Assembly: GCF_904848165.1 (NCBI RefSeq)
Contig: NZ_LR884459.1
Coordinates: 744,001-808,000 of the forward strand
Length of the DNA stretch: 64,000 nucleotides
Direction: 5' to 3'
DNA from: Psychrobacter arenosus
Lineage (GTDB): Bacteria > Pseudomonadota > Gammaproteobacteria > Pseudomonadales > Moraxellaceae
In this document: piece after piece, positions 17,737 through 27,464 of the stretch
Layout of the letters: each line of letters opens with the position of its first letter
Numbering within the stretch: position 1 is the first letter of the stretch
Program-made: the position numbers and the translations under genes
The notes under the pieces: generated by a model
The model's database searches: none
The model's input: only the letters and a program-made list of their open reading frames with translations
What the model was told of the DNA's origin: nothing

Positions 17737-19512
17737 CTAATTAAGCGGCACTACCCGCATCACTTCTTCTAACGTGGTGATTCCTTCTAAGATTCGCTTA
17801 GCCCCTGCCAATCTGAGTGGCTGCACCCCTTCCTTATACGCCTCACTTTTTAATACATCCAGTTTGGCATCTTCAGCAACCAGTTTTTTCAGAGCATTGG
17901 TCATCGGCATAATTTCATACAGCCCGACCCGGCCTTGGTAGCCCGTATTGCGACAGTGCTCACAGCCTACCGCATGAAAAAACTGCTTGGGCATCGGCGC
18001 TGACCAAGGGCTGACCAACTGCTGCCACTGAATTGCCACTTCGCTATCGGCATCCGCAGCTTGACCACTTTTACACTGCGGACATAGGGTACGTATTAGC
18101 CTTTGAGCCACTACCCCTAGGATAGTCGCTGAGGTTAGAAAAGGCTGTACGCCTAAATCATGCAGTCGCGTTAGCGCACTGGGCGCATCATTAGTGTGCA
18201 AAGTCGATAAAACTAAATGACCTGTTAGCGAGGCTTGCACCGCCATATTTGCGGTTTCTTTATCGCGGATCTCCCCCACCATAATGATATCTGGGTCCTG
18301 ACGCATTAACGAGCGAATCCCATCGGCAAAGTGCAAGTCCACACCGGCATTAATCTGCATTTGGTTAAAGGCGGGCTCAATCATCTCGATAGGGTCTTCA
18401 ATCGTACAGACATTGACCTGCTCGGTCGCCAATTGCTTGAGCGTACTGTATAAAGTAGTGGTCTTGCCCGAGCCGGTCGGTCCTGTCACCAAGATGATGC
18501 CATTGGGGCTCGAGGTCATGGTTTGCCAAGTCTCTAGCTGCTTACCCGATAACCCCAATTGGGCAAAACTGCGTACTAATACTTCCGGGTCGAATACCCG
18601 CATAACCAATTTTTCACCAAAAGCAGTCGGCAGGGTCGAGAGTCGCAGCTCAGTTTCTAGCCCATTCGGCGTTCGGGTTTTTAAGCGACCATCTTGCGGT
18701 TTGCGTTTTTCCGCAACGTTCAGCCGACCTAAGATTTTAATTCGTGCCGTAACCGCCGTGAGAATGGCTGCTGGCATTTCATAAACGGTATGCAGAACCC
18801 CATCGATACGAAAGCGCACGTTACCGGTCTCCCGACGCGGCTCTAGATGGATATCACTGGCACGCTGCTCAAAAGCATACTGTAGCAACCAATCGACCAC
18901 GCGTACGATATGTTGATCATTGGCATCGGGGTTGCTGCTATCGCCCAACTGTAATAACGCTTCCACGTTGGTGATATCTGACGCTGCACGTTTATGAGCA
19001 TTATTTGCCCCCGCAATAGCTTGGGTGACTTGATAAAACTCACGACGATAGCGATTGATTTGCTCAGGGCTAATATAGACCGTGCGGTAGTGCTTGGGCT
19101 TAATAATTTGTTCGATGTTGCTGTGCCAATCTTGATAAAACGGCTGGTCCGTACCAATCACCACTTCCGTATCGGTCACTTCGACCGGCAGGATATAATG
19201 GGTACGCGCGTATTCAAACGACATAATCCGGGTGACGGCAGGGACATTGACCTTTAAGGGGTCAATACGCACGATTGGCAATTGTGCCTTATCGGCTAGC
19301 CAGCGATTAAGCCAAGCTAAATCTAACTTTTGGCTGCCATCGCATTTATTCGTTAATTGAAATTCGGTAATGACAATTAGCGCGTGCTTGTCTTTATCGC
19401 GGCGACTGGTCATCACCAGATTATAATCGCGCTGGTCTATCACGCCGTCGGCTAGTAGCTCATCTAGGCACCAGCGTAAATCAATACTCATCGAAAAATC
19501 AGGAATTGGCAT
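17737..19512 (-). CDS. gspE: Type II secretion ATPase GspE
   Basis: GspE is the hexameric cytoplasmic ATPase that drives pseudopilus assembly. Walker A GPTGSGKTTTLY lies around residues 334-345, preceded by ASDIHLEP and the DGRLKTR block. Then follow the Asp box TIEDPIE, Walker B DPDIIMVGEIRD and the His box TLHTNDAPSALTRL. A four-cysteine zinc element (CPQC...CEHC) is near residue 500. The family-typical N-terminal N1E domain is present. I use the ATG at 19512; a TTG seven codons upstream (19533) is possible. It follows trmO by about 80 bases. Lying apart from gspH-K is consistent with scattered secretion genes. Confidence 0.94.
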   Translation of the reverse strand: MPIPDFSMSIDLRWCLDELLADGVIDQRDYNLVMTSRRDKDKHALIVITEFQLTNKCDGSQKLDLAWLNRWLADKAQLPIVRIDPLKVNVPAVTRIMSFEYARTHYILPVEVTDTEVVIGTDQPFYQDWHSNIEQIIKPKHYRTVYISPEQINRYRREFYQVTQAIAGANNAHKRAASDITNVEALLQLGDSSNPDANDQHIVRVVDWLLQYAFEQRASDIHLEPRRETGNVRFRIDGVLHTVYEMPAAILTAVTARIKILGRLNVAEKRKPQDGRLKTRTPNGLETELRLSTLPTAFGEKLVMRVFDPEVLVRSFAQLGLSGKQLETWQTMTSSPNGIILVTGPTGSGKTTTLYSTLKQLATEQVNVCTIEDPIEMIEPAFNQMQINAGVDLHFADGIRSLMRQDPDIIMVGEIRDKETANMAVQASLTGHLVLSTLHTNDAPSALTRLHDLGVQPFLTSATILGVVAQRLIRTLCPQCKSGQAADADSEVAIQWQQLVSPWSAPMPKQFFHAVGCEHCRNTGYQGRVGLYEIMPMTNALKKLVAEDAKLDVLKSEAYKEGVQPLRLAGAKRILEGITTLEEVMRVVPLN

Positions 19513-19591
19513 AAAGTCACTTATATTGGTCAAACTACTATTATCATTAGGCTATATGAACCAGGTTAATCTAAGCTTTGCTAGCACCATA

Positions 19592-20389
19592 CTAAACCAC
19601 TTCAGCCACAGCCACTATCCAAATGACTTCTGACTCATCCATAGCAAAGCTAATATCCCACTGTTTATAACGCATTACAAACACGCTCTGCGTATCTTGC
19701 TGACGATAAGCGGGTCTTGGGTCTTGTGCAATCAGTTGAGCGATAATATCGATATCTTCTAGCGTAAATGTTTTAGCGAACTTAGCAAAATCGGTTTTGT
19801 TTATTACACTACTTAGGCTATTTTTACCACTGCTCAACTCAATCAGTTGCGCGAATTGCTGCCGTGCCTCCTCGCTTATCTTAACCTTTTTAATACTGGG
19901 TTTATCCGGTGCAAACCCGCTCACCGCATCTACCATAGCATCGCTATAAGCCACATAAGGTTTGATATCAACAATAGGCGTACCATCGACCATATCTGCC
20001 CCCATTATTTGTACAATCACGCCTTTATCCGTTTGCTCCACCCCAACCAACCGCACTACGGAAAGCCCCATTTGTGAGGGGCGATAAGTACTTCGGGTAG
20101 CAAATACGCCGAGTTTGGCATTGCCGCCTAGTCTTGGTGGCCGTACTTGTGGCTTAAAGTTGGTTTGCGCGCGGTTATGATGCGTATGCCAAGTAAGCCA
20201 TAGATGGCTAAAGTCCTCCATCCCCACGAACGCATCGGGCGTGTTGTACGGCGCCAACATTTCAATATAACTGGGCACCTCGACCAGATTAGGCTGGCGA
20301 GGAATACCAAATTTCTGTGATAGTGGCGAGCGGTGATAGCCGATGATAGGCACGCTAATAGCAGGAGGCACAGCAGGAGTATGGGACAT
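19592..20389 (-). CDS. trmO: tRNA t6A37 N6-methyltransferase TrmO
   Basis: TrmO methylates N6-threonylcarbamoyladenosine at position 37 of certain tRNAs using S-adenosylmethionine. The N-terminal beta-barrel matches the YaeB/TsaA family: YHRSPLSQKFGIPRQPNLV, then a VRPPRLGGN block. GVFATRSTYRPSQMGLSVV and DGTPIVDIKPYVAYSDAM follow. The remaining 100 residues form the C-terminal extension. Start is ATG 20389. It lies between the rhodanese lipoprotein gene and gspE on the same strand without terminators between, so the three may be co-transcribed. Confidence 0.94.
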   Translation of the reverse strand: MSHTPAVPPAISVPIIGYHRSPLSQKFGIPRQPNLVEVPSYIEMLAPYNTPDAFVGMEDFSHLWLTWHTHHNRAQTNFKPQVRPPRLGGNAKLGVFATRSTYRPSQMGLSVVRLVGVEQTDKGVIVQIMGADMVDGTPIVDIKPYVAYSDAMVDAVSGFAPDKPSIKKVKISEEARQQFAQLIELSSGKNSLSSVINKTDFAKFAKTFTLEDIDIIAQLIAQDPRPAYRQQDTQSVFVMRYKQWDISFAMDESEVIWIVAVAEVV

Positions 20390-20501
20390 AAATATAGGCC
20401 GCGTATGAACTAAACAATAAATGGTCTAAATAGTAGCTGGGCTAAACAGTAACTAGGCTAAATAAAGGAGAACAAATTAATAGACTTAACAGAAAGAGCC
20501 G

Positions 20502-20993
20502 TTATTCTGTCACTAACGGCAGTTTAGCCTCATTCCAGCCCAAGATATCGCCACTTAAATGGTAGACATTGCCCGAGAGATTCTTTTGCTCCAGTAACTC
20601 GCTAACCTTGCCCGCACGCGCGCCTGAGCGACAATAAATAACCACAGGACCGTCCGTATACTTACTCATAATAGTGGTGTCATTCAGTATCTGATCGTGA
20701 GGAATATTAATAGCCCCGGTGATATGTCCTGAGGCAAACTCTTCAGGAGTACGCACGTCAATCAAAGTATAAGCGGACTCTTCTGCTTCCTGCCAACTTA
20801 GTAAATTAGCTTGGCTCATTTCTTGAACCTTAGCACTGGCTACTGTAGTTGTAGAGTTAGTAATTGTACTAGTGGCCGCCTTTGGCAAAGTGGACGCATC
20901 AACGGCCTCTGAGTTATTACACCCTACTAGAGCAGCCATAGCAAACAAAGTTATAGGGACTAATAGTTGCATTTTTTTCATTGATTTCATCAT
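20502..20993 (-). CDS. Rhodanese-domain lipoprotein
   Basis: The product has 163 residues. A lipoprotein signal with lipobox LVGC (Cys about 25) is followed by a Ser/Thr-rich linker and one rhodanese domain. The domain has LIDVRTPEEFASGHI and the active-site loop CRSGAR, so the sulfur-accepting cysteine is present. It would sit in the periplasm, where such proteins handle sulfane sulfur or redox chemistry. The start is the first of two tandem ATGs; no clear ribosome-binding site. The partner is unknown. Confidence 0.9.
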   Translation of the reverse strand: MMKSMKKMQLLVPITLFAMAALVGCNNSEAVDASTLPKAATSTITNSTTTVASAKVQEMSQANLLSWQEAEESAYTLIDVRTPEEFASGHITGAINIPHDQILNDTTIMSKYTDGPVVIYCRSGARAGKVSELLEQKNLSGNVYHLSGDILGWNEAKLPLVTE

Positions 20994-21039
20994 ATTTAGA
21001 ATTATAACGTTTAGGAGTAAAGTTTATTTTAACGGGAAT

Positions 21040-21075
21040 AAACGCAAACAGCCACTACAAGAAGTAGTGGCTGCT
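21040..21075 (-). terminator. Terminator of the SDR-BVMO fusion gene
   Basis: The perfect 10-base stem CAGCCACTAC/GTAGTGGCTG with a five-base loop lies past the stop of the minus-strand gene and is followed on that strand by TTTGCGTTT. Confidence 0.65.
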
Positions 21076-21129
21076 ATTATTAAAAACATTAAATATACGC
21101 TTACTGAACTAGCAAGCTAAGTAAAAATC

Positions 21130-23751
21130 CTAAGATTTTTCAGTTTTCATAGCCGCAGTGTCTGCTTTCTTCGACTTAGCTTGGTCCGCTTGGCTAGCCT
21201 CAGTACCTTTCTCACTTTTAGCATCTTTTTCATTAGCCTTAGCAGGTTGTACTTTGGTGGCTTGTTTTTTAGCAGCTGAGTCTGGACGAGGGCTTAAAGT
21301 ATCCGGCTTTAGCAGCTGACTGTTAAACTCTTCTTCTGAATCCGCTCTATAGCCATCTGCTAGCTGGGCATCCATTTCATCGTCACGTTTCAGATGGAAG
21401 TCTGATTCGACGATTTGGGTCAGACGACGAGTTAGCTCATCAAGCGGCCATGGCCATAAGATTGGACGACCATCTTCATTTAAGTACCAGCTGTTACAGC
21501 CACTGGTCCAAACCGTAGTGCCCAAGGCTTTATTGACTTGCTCATAAAAGGCTTCGGTGGCCTCAAGCGTAGGCTCAACTTCGCTAATACCTTCACGGCG
21601 CATACGCTCCATCCAATTTAGCGCATATCTTGATTGCGCTTCAGCGATAGGCACCAGTGATGAGTTACCAATCGGGCTGTTCGGTCCCATTAAGGTAAAT
21701 AGGTTCGGGAAGCCTGGGATCATCGTGGTGTTATGCGCGATAGGACCCTCATTCCAAGCCGCGTCTAATGGCATACCATCACGACCCGTTACTTGCATCG
21801 GACGCATATAAGACTGCGCGTGGAAACCTGTAGCAAAGACTAAGATATCGAACTCATGCAACTGACCATCTTTAGTGATTACCCCTTTTGGATCGATACG
21901 ATCAATATGGGTAGTGCAAACCTCTACATTAGGCTGTTGCACGGCATCATAGAACTTCGGTGAGCTGATCATACGCTTACACATTGGCGCATAGTCAGGG
22001 GTCAAACGTGCCCGCAGACCATCATTAGCGACGCGAGACAAGCTGCCTTTAGCCCCCTTACTAAAGAAGCTGCGCTGCCAACCTGGGCTGAGTGGCGCTT
22101 GGAATAAGTTGGTAAACAGCGAACCAAACGAATTGTACGATAGTCTCTGAATAGCAGGAACTTTTTCAGCCAATTTACGTAGCGGTTTAGGAATCTCAGG
22201 GTTAGGTACACTGATGACCCACTGCGGCGTACGTTGGAATAACGTCACTTGCTCACACTGCTCAGATAAGGCAGTGACAATCTGCACACCCGTAGAGCCA
22301 TTACCAATAATACCTACACGCTTGCCGTCTAACGGAATGCTGTGATCCCAACGCGCGCTATGGAAGCTAGGGCCTGCAAAGGTATCTTTGCCTGGGATAT
22401 CAGGGATATTCGGATGATGGAGGACGCCGGTCGCACAAACTAAGACATCGGCTTCGTCCGTCTCACCAGATTTGGTTCTAATTTTCCAACGACCATCTTC
22501 ATACTTGGCTTCGTCAATTTCACTATTGAACTTAATGTGCTCTTTTAAGCCACGCTTTTCGGTCACTTCTTCAAAGTAGGCGCGTAACTCACTGCCTGGT
22601 GCAAACACGCGACTCCACTTAGGAGATAAGTCATCTTCGTAACAGTAGAAATGCGCAGGCACATCACAAGTCAATCCAGGGTAGGTGTTATCGCGCCAAG
22701 TTCCGCCTACGGATGCAGCTTTTTCGTAGACGACAAAATCATCAGAACCCGCTGATTTTAAAGTCTTCGCCATTGCGATACCTGACATGCCAGCACCGAT
22801 GATAGCGACTCTTGGTAAAGGTTTTTCTGGCTCGTAACGTGGGAACTCGCTTGCTTTCCATTTAAGCATTTTTTTGGTAAATAAGCGGTCGACAACCCCT
22901 AAAGTCAAAATACCAGGATGCCAAACACGAATAGGCTCATAAGCTACTGCATACAGCAGCATGTCTACGCCGGCTTCTAGCGACAGTTTAGGATAGCCAC
23001 TCCAAGCATTTTGCGCAGGAGCAATCATATCGGTTTGCGTCAACGGCAAATGCACTGTGGTCCAGTTGATACCATCGTTATAGGTCTCAGCGGCAACACT
23101 TTCAGCAAAGCCATCCAAGGCCATTTTTGAAGCGATATAAGCACCAAATCTTGGCGTGCCATTGAGCTGCGTGCCCATCGTTGAGATATTAATGATGTGA
23201 CCACCAGTGCCCGTAATACGCATACGGTCGACTAACGGAATAGTCAGGTTGACAGCCCCAAAATAGTTGATTTTCATGACGCGATCATAGTCATGAAGGC
23301 GGTCAGCCGCTTGATAGATGGTACGGCGGATAGAGCGACCTGCGTTATTGATAATAGTATCAACCCCGCCGTGCTCCTTGATAATTTGGGCGATAAGCCT
23401 TTCACGGTCTGCGTCGTCACTCAAGTCACAAGTATAGATGAACGCTTTGCCATCATAATCGGCGGCTTCGTCTGCGACTTCCTGTAGCAATTCGCTACGG
23501 CGGGCGACGAGTAACACATGCGCTCCGGCCTTCAGCAGACCCAAAGCCGCACCACGACCAACACCCGAAGAAGCGCCTGTCACTAAGATACGCTTACCTT
23601 GGACTTTATGACGCAACTCATCTTCAAATGAGCGCCCGGCGGCGAGTCTTTTTAAATGATTAATACGGCGGGTAGGCTCGACTTCCATAAGAAGGTCAGC
23701 AATACGGTCTTTAGGGGTACGTTTCAGTTTTGCGTTGGCTGTAATATCCAT
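21130..23751 (-). CDS. Fusion of SDR dehydrogenase and Baeyer-Villiger-type flavin monooxygenase
   Basis: This single 873-residue protein joins two enzymes. Residues 50-300 form a short-chain dehydrogenase: TGASSGVG at 58-65, NNAG at 135-138, Ser190, and YIASK at 205-209 giving the catalytic Tyr and Lys. Residues 310-800 form a class B flavin monooxygenase: FAD-binding GAGMSG at 319-324, the Baeyer-Villiger fingerprint FAGPSFHSARW at 458-468, and the NADPH Rossmann motif GNGSTG at 483-488. The final 60 residues are Lys/Ala-rich low complexity. The layout suggests oxidation of a secondary alcohol to a ketone, then ketone to ester with NADPH and O2. A divergent acyl-CoA synthetase gene lies 0.7 kb away. 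Domain calls are firm; substrate is inference. Confidence 0.92.
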   Translation of the reverse strand: MDITANAKLKRTPKDRIADLLMEVEPTRRINHLKRLAAGRSFEDELRHKVQGKRILVTGASSGVGRGAALGLLKAGAHVLLVARRSELLQEVADEAADYDGKAFIYTCDLSDDADRERLIAQIIKEHGGVDTIINNAGRSIRRTIYQAADRLHDYDRVMKINYFGAVNLTIPLVDRMRITGTGGHIINISTMGTQLNGTPRFGAYIASKMALDGFAESVAAETYNDGINWTTVHLPLTQTDMIAPAQNAWSGYPKLSLEAGVDMLLYAVAYEPIRVWHPGILTLGVVDRLFTKKMLKWKASEFPRYEPEKPLPRVAIIGAGMSGIAMAKTLKSAGSDDFVVYEKAASVGGTWRDNTYPGLTCDVPAHFYCYEDDLSPKWSRVFAPGSELRAYFEEVTEKRGLKEHIKFNSEIDEAKYEDGRWKIRTKSGETDEADVLVCATGVLHHPNIPDIPGKDTFAGPSFHSARWDHSIPLDGKRVGIIGNGSTGVQIVTALSEQCEQVTLFQRTPQWVISVPNPEIPKPLRKLAEKVPAIQRLSYNSFGSLFTNLFQAPLSPGWQRSFFSKGAKGSLSRVANDGLRARLTPDYAPMCKRMISSPKFYDAVQQPNVEVCTTHIDRIDPKGVITKDGQLHEFDILVFATGFHAQSYMRPMQVTGRDGMPLDAAWNEGPIAHNTTMIPGFPNLFTLMGPNSPIGNSSLVPIAEAQSRYALNWMERMRREGISEVEPTLEATEAFYEQVNKALGTTVWTSGCNSWYLNEDGRPILWPWPLDELTRRLTQIVESDFHLKRDDEMDAQLADGYRADSEEEFNSQLLKPDTLSPRPDSAAKKQATKVQPAKANEKDAKSEKGTEASQADQAKSKKADTAAMKTEKS

Positions 23752-24479
23752 ATCAATCTTTCTCCGTGTAATGCGTTTAGATGCGTCATACTACTTGTAT
23801 AGTTGCGCGAATCCTAGCAACGCTAGTGGCATAAAAATAGGTGGCATTGAACGTATTAATATGTCCTCGAGATTTTTAATCATTTTGATAAATCTTCTCA
23901 GACCTTAAATTCCGTTCTAAGTAGTGATGATTTTTTACAAACTTCAATAGCAGTTATTTACCCTTAATTCATTTGCATTGCCCTATCTCGGGTGAACCAC
24001 TGTTATTAGACCTAACTGGTAAATATTTCTATAAGCACTTATAATCTTAAGTAAATGTACAATGATAAAAAGATACCGCTAAATGTAACAATTCACTACT
24101 GTCTATAAGGCTTACTAGATGAGCTATTATTCTACTATTCGCACAGAAATATAAAATCCTTATAATGACTAACGAGTGTACACTAAAATAAAATCTAACT
24201 ATTATTTCAAGGCATCATGTTACGGCACTACAGTAAATCAACTCGTTTTTTCCCTGTTGGTAATAGCCTAATGTTAGTGAATTTACGCTAAGTTCTTGTT
24301 TTTTTGGAGATGTTATTATTTCCTTAACCATTGAGCAGTTGTTACTGTATAACGTAACTTAATGGCAGACTTTATTTTTCTGCTTTGTATTGTGCCTGAT
24401 TTATGGCTTAACACTTTAGATCATGGATGATCGCTGCGGTTTCATCAGCCGTTTACTTGAACACAGATAAGGATATCTT
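23752..24479. other. Divergent intergenic region, no gene seen
   Basis: This is an AT-rich spacer between the minus-strand fusion gene and the plus-strand FATP-type synthetase. I see no ORF, RNA gene or clear palindrome. A TATAAT at 24161-24166 has a weak -35 (TTCGCA, 17-base spacing) and could serve the plus-strand gene. AAGGA about seven bases before 24480 is the ribosome-binding site of that gene. Confidence 0.5.
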
Positions 24480-26327
24480 ATGACCTCACGCCACCCTGAC
24501 ATTATCACTACATCAAAGATACTTGCCAAGATTCCCGGCGTTCTTAGAAAATTTCCAAAAGTTAAAAAAGGTCTTGCCTACGCCACTAATGATGACACTG
24601 ACGTGCATACCGGACTTGGCTTCACTTTTGCCAATGCAGTGGCGGCTCACCCCGACGCTATTGCCGTTAAATACGAAGATATGCAGCTGACCTATCGTCA
24701 ACTTGATGAATGGTCTAGCCAATTGGCGAACTATTTATTAGCTCAAGGTTTGAAAAAAGGCGATGTTTTTGGCGTAGCTTTAGAAAACCGCCCTGAGATA
24801 CTTTGTACCTGTTTGGCGGCCGCTAAAACCGGGGGTATTGTGGCTTTAATTAATACTTCGCAATCCGGTAAAGTATTGATTCATAGCGTTAATTTGGTTA
24901 AGCCTAAGCTGCTGATTATTGGCGCAGAAATGGCAAAAGTATTTCAAGAAGTCCGTGAAGAGCTTGAAGTGCCTGCAGACGGCTATTATTGGTGGGATGA
25001 TAAGGATACCTATAACCATAAAACGGATACCAATACAGCAGCCGAAGGCATGACCTCGATTGGACCTATTATCCATGAGCAGTCTAAGGTCTGCCCTAAA
25101 ACTAGCAAAAATATCTTCCTAAAAGACCCGCTATTTTATGTCTATACTTCAGGCACTACGGGCTTGCCTAAAGCCGTCGTGTTTAACCACGGCCGTTGGA
25201 TGAAGTCTTTTGGTCTGTTTGGGCACTCTTTTAACCTAACTCAAAAAGATACGCTCTATGTGACCCTCCCTCTATATCATGCGACCGCTATGGTCGTTTG
25301 CTGGAGTTGTGTGGTCGCCGGCGGCAGTGCTTTTGCCCTACAAAGAAAGTTTTCTGCCAGTAATTTCTGGCACGATATCAAGAAGTTTGACGCCACTAGC
25401 TTTGGTTATGTAGGCGAGCTTTGCCGCTATCTGATCGACACCCCTCCTAATGAAGCTGAAAAAGGCAATCGCGTGACCAAAGTCGTCGGTAATGGTCTGC
25501 GCCCGAGTATTTGGAAGGACTTTAAAACCCGTTTTGGTATCAAAGAAGTGTTAGAAATCTACGGCTCGAGCGAAGGTAACGTGGGCTTCTCGAACCTATT
25601 AAACTTTGATAATACTGTCGGCGTCTGCCCTATTCCTTTTAAACTAGTCGCTTATGATCAAGAAGCCGGTGAGCCAATCCGTGGCAAAGATGGCTTTATG
25701 AAAAAGATTCGCGTGGGCGAAGTAGGTCTGCTATTGGGTGAGATCACGGATAAAGCCCCGTTTGATGGCTATACCAATGTAGAAAAGACTCAAGAGAAAA
25801 TCTTTAAAGATGTCTTTGTAAAAGGCGATGCTTACTTCGATACCGGCGACTTGATGCGCGATATTGGCTTTAAACACTGTCAATTCGTTGACCGCGTTGG
25901 CGATACTTTCCGTTGGAAAGGCGAAAACGTCTCGACTACTGAAGTAGAAAGTATTATCGCAGACTGTACCGGCATTAGTGAGGCGATTGTCTATGGTGTA
26001 GAAATTGAAGGCACTAATGGTCGTGCTGGTATGGCGGCGATTACTTTAGACGATGGCGTAGTATTTGATGAAGCCTTCAGTAAGACATTCTTAGCGGAAT
26101 TGAACAAGCATCTGCCAAGTTATGCGGTGCCGGTTTTCATTCGTCTGCTGAAAACGATTGAAACCACAGGCACGTTTAAGTATAAGAAAAACAACCTAAA
26201 AGACATTGCGTTTAACCCTGCCAAAACCGATGATGACTTATGGGTATGTTTGCCGAAAGATGACAAATTTACTCGGGTTAATGCGGCAGAATACGAGCGT
26301 ATCCAGACCAATAATTATCGTTTCTAG
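24480..26327 (+). CDS. Long-chain acyl-CoA synthetase, FATP/FadD6 type
   Basis: This adenylate-forming enzyme of 615 residues activates (very) long-chain fatty acids with ATP and CoA. The AMP-binding motif YTSGTTGLPKAVV is at about residues 221-233, then LPLYHATAMVV, YGSSEGNVGF and the adenylation motif FDTGDLMR. RVGDTFRWKGENVSTTEVE and the C-terminal lysine region TGTFKYKKNNL close the fold. The motif set is that of the FATP family rather than of E. coli FadD. It stands divergent to the SDR-BVMO gene and has its own terminator. It could activate fatty acids released from esters that enzyme makes, but this is inference. Confidence 0.93.
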   Translation: MTSRHPDIITTSKILAKIPGVLRKFPKVKKGLAYATNDDTDVHTGLGFTFANAVAAHPDAIAVKYEDMQLTYRQLDEWSSQLANYLLAQGLKKGDVFGVALENRPEILCTCLAAAKTGGIVALINTSQSGKVLIHSVNLVKPKLLIIGAEMAKVFQEVREELEVPADGYYWWDDKDTYNHKTDTNTAAEGMTSIGPIIHEQSKVCPKTSKNIFLKDPLFYVYTSGTTGLPKAVVFNHGRWMKSFGLFGHSFNLTQKDTLYVTLPLYHATAMVVCWSCVVAGGSAFALQRKFSASNFWHDIKKFDATSFGYVGELCRYLIDTPPNEAEKGNRVTKVVGNGLRPSIWKDFKTRFGIKEVLEIYGSSEGNVGFSNLLNFDNTVGVCPIPFKLVAYDQEAGEPIRGKDGFMKKIRVGEVGLLLGEITDKAPFDGYTNVEKTQEKIFKDVFVKGDAYFDTGDLMRDIGFKHCQFVDRVGDTFRWKGENVSTTEVESIIADCTGISEAIVYGVEIEGTNGRAGMAAITLDDGVVFDEAFSKTFLAELNKHLPSYAVPVFIRLLKTIETTGTFKYKKNNLKDIAFNPAKTDDDLWVCLPKDDKFTRVNAAEYERIQTNNYRF

Positions 26328-26362
26328 ATAAATAATGGTTTATGCAACAGTCTTAGATTAAT

Positions 26363-26396
26363 AAAAAACCGCTTAATTTTTTAGGCGGTTTTTTTT
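26363..26396 (+). terminator. Terminator after the FATP-type synthetase
   Basis: AAAAACCGC/GCGGTTTTT stem with a T-rich loop, followed by a run of T. Confidence 0.8.
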
Positions 26397-26410
26397 GTTT
26401 AGGAAAAAGC

Positions 26411-27238
26411 GACCCCATCCTAGCCTTCCCCTAAAACCAGGGGAAGGAACATTATTAACAATTGTTGCTTTTGCTTTGAAGTCCTTCCTTGGTTAGAGGT
26501 GAGAAGCACTGCTTCGTAAGGGTAGGGTCTTGCTTGTATAACACTGTTCGTAAACAAAATAACCCCATCCTAGCCTTCCCCTAAAACCAGGGGAAGGAAC
26601 ATTCTTTATTAGCACTATTTATGCTTTTGAGCTGTAGCGTGGGTGATAACTCACGAAAACCATCCTCAAAAAATATAAATAATCATTTTAAACAAATCCC
26701 CCAGCCCTGAGAACCGTTAAAAAATTGCACTGCAATTTTAGGGCCGCAATAGAGTTTCTTTAAATAGAAATTCTTATATCAAAAAGGGGGTGTAAAACCT
26801 TCTACTTTTTATATAATTACATGTAGGGTGTGCCCCGCGCACCAATCAACACCCCGATTTAAACGGTGCGTGGGACGCACCCTACAGCCATTTAATAACA
26901 TTTTCACGTAGGTTGGGTGAAGTTTACGACACCCAACATGATATTCAACATAGAGTTAGGCTGGGTGGTAAGCCGTGCATATAAAACATAGAATGCTATA
27001 AGATACAAAGTTTCTGCCCTTCCTGAATAATACTGTTAAGAGCTAAAAAATCCCCCCAACCCCCTTTAAAAAAGGGGGTGTAAAAAGCTCTACCACGCAT
27101 CATAGAGTTTATCGTAGGGTGTGCCCCGCGCACCATTAAACATCCCAATTTAAAAGGTGCGTAGGACGCACCCTACCGATTTTAATAACCTCTTACAATA
27201 TTTATAGCTTGCATAGCGTGGGTGGCAACCCACGGATT
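26411..27238. repeat. Cluster of dispersed palindromic repeats in a gene-free stretch
   Basis: The gap 26328-27464 has no gene. It holds at least five repeat types. (A) A 41-base G/C-rich palindromic segment, identical at 26413-26453 and 26563-26603. (B) GTAGGGTGTGCCCCGCGCACC...CGCACCCTAC at 26823-26885 and 27114-27176. (C) GTTGGGTG...CACCCAAC at 26907-26938. (D) GCGTGGGTG units at 26635-26656 and 27214-27236, the latter a perfect CGTGGGT/ACCCACG hairpin. (E) CCCCC...AGGGGGTGTAAAA blocks at about 26695-26795 and 27048-27085. E and B follow each other in the same order twice, so a composite E-B unit was duplicated or inserted twice. Confidence 0.8.
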
Positions 27239-27391
27239 AAAACCCCCAACCTAATTTACAAAACATAAACCACCCCCGTTATCGCAATTAGCAAGGGCGT
27301 TATTCCGTTTTATCATGGTTTTTTGCATCATTTTTGGGCAGATTGCCGTTATTATAGGCATAAATTTGTTATGATATGACGCCTTACGAGC

Positions 27392-27406
27392 TGAGAATCA
27401 TTTTCA
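27392..27406 (+). promoter_or_regulatory. Fur-box-like site upstream of fpr
   Basis: TGAGAATCATTTTCA matches the 7-1-7 Fur model TGATAAT-N-ATTATCA at 12 of 14 positions and lies about 60 bases before the fpr ATG. The TTATGATAT just upstream (27370-27378) could be the -10 region. Iron control is inference. Confidence 0.45.
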
Positions 27407-27464
27407 TTGATTGTATGAATGCCGCGGGGCAAGTACGCCGCTGTCATTATTCACTGAGGGTAGT

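Noticed and set aside
24161..24166. Promoter of the FATP-type synthetase
   Set aside because: TATAAT is good but the -35 is weak and it lies over 300 bases from the start codon, so it is only mentioned in the spacer entry.
27369..27381. GTTATGATATGAC as a Zur box before fpr
   Set aside because: Two mismatches and incomplete symmetry; reads better as an extended -10.
26328..27464. CRISPR array in the repeat-rich spacer
   Set aside because: Repeats are of different families, palindromic and irregularly spaced, with no cas genes.
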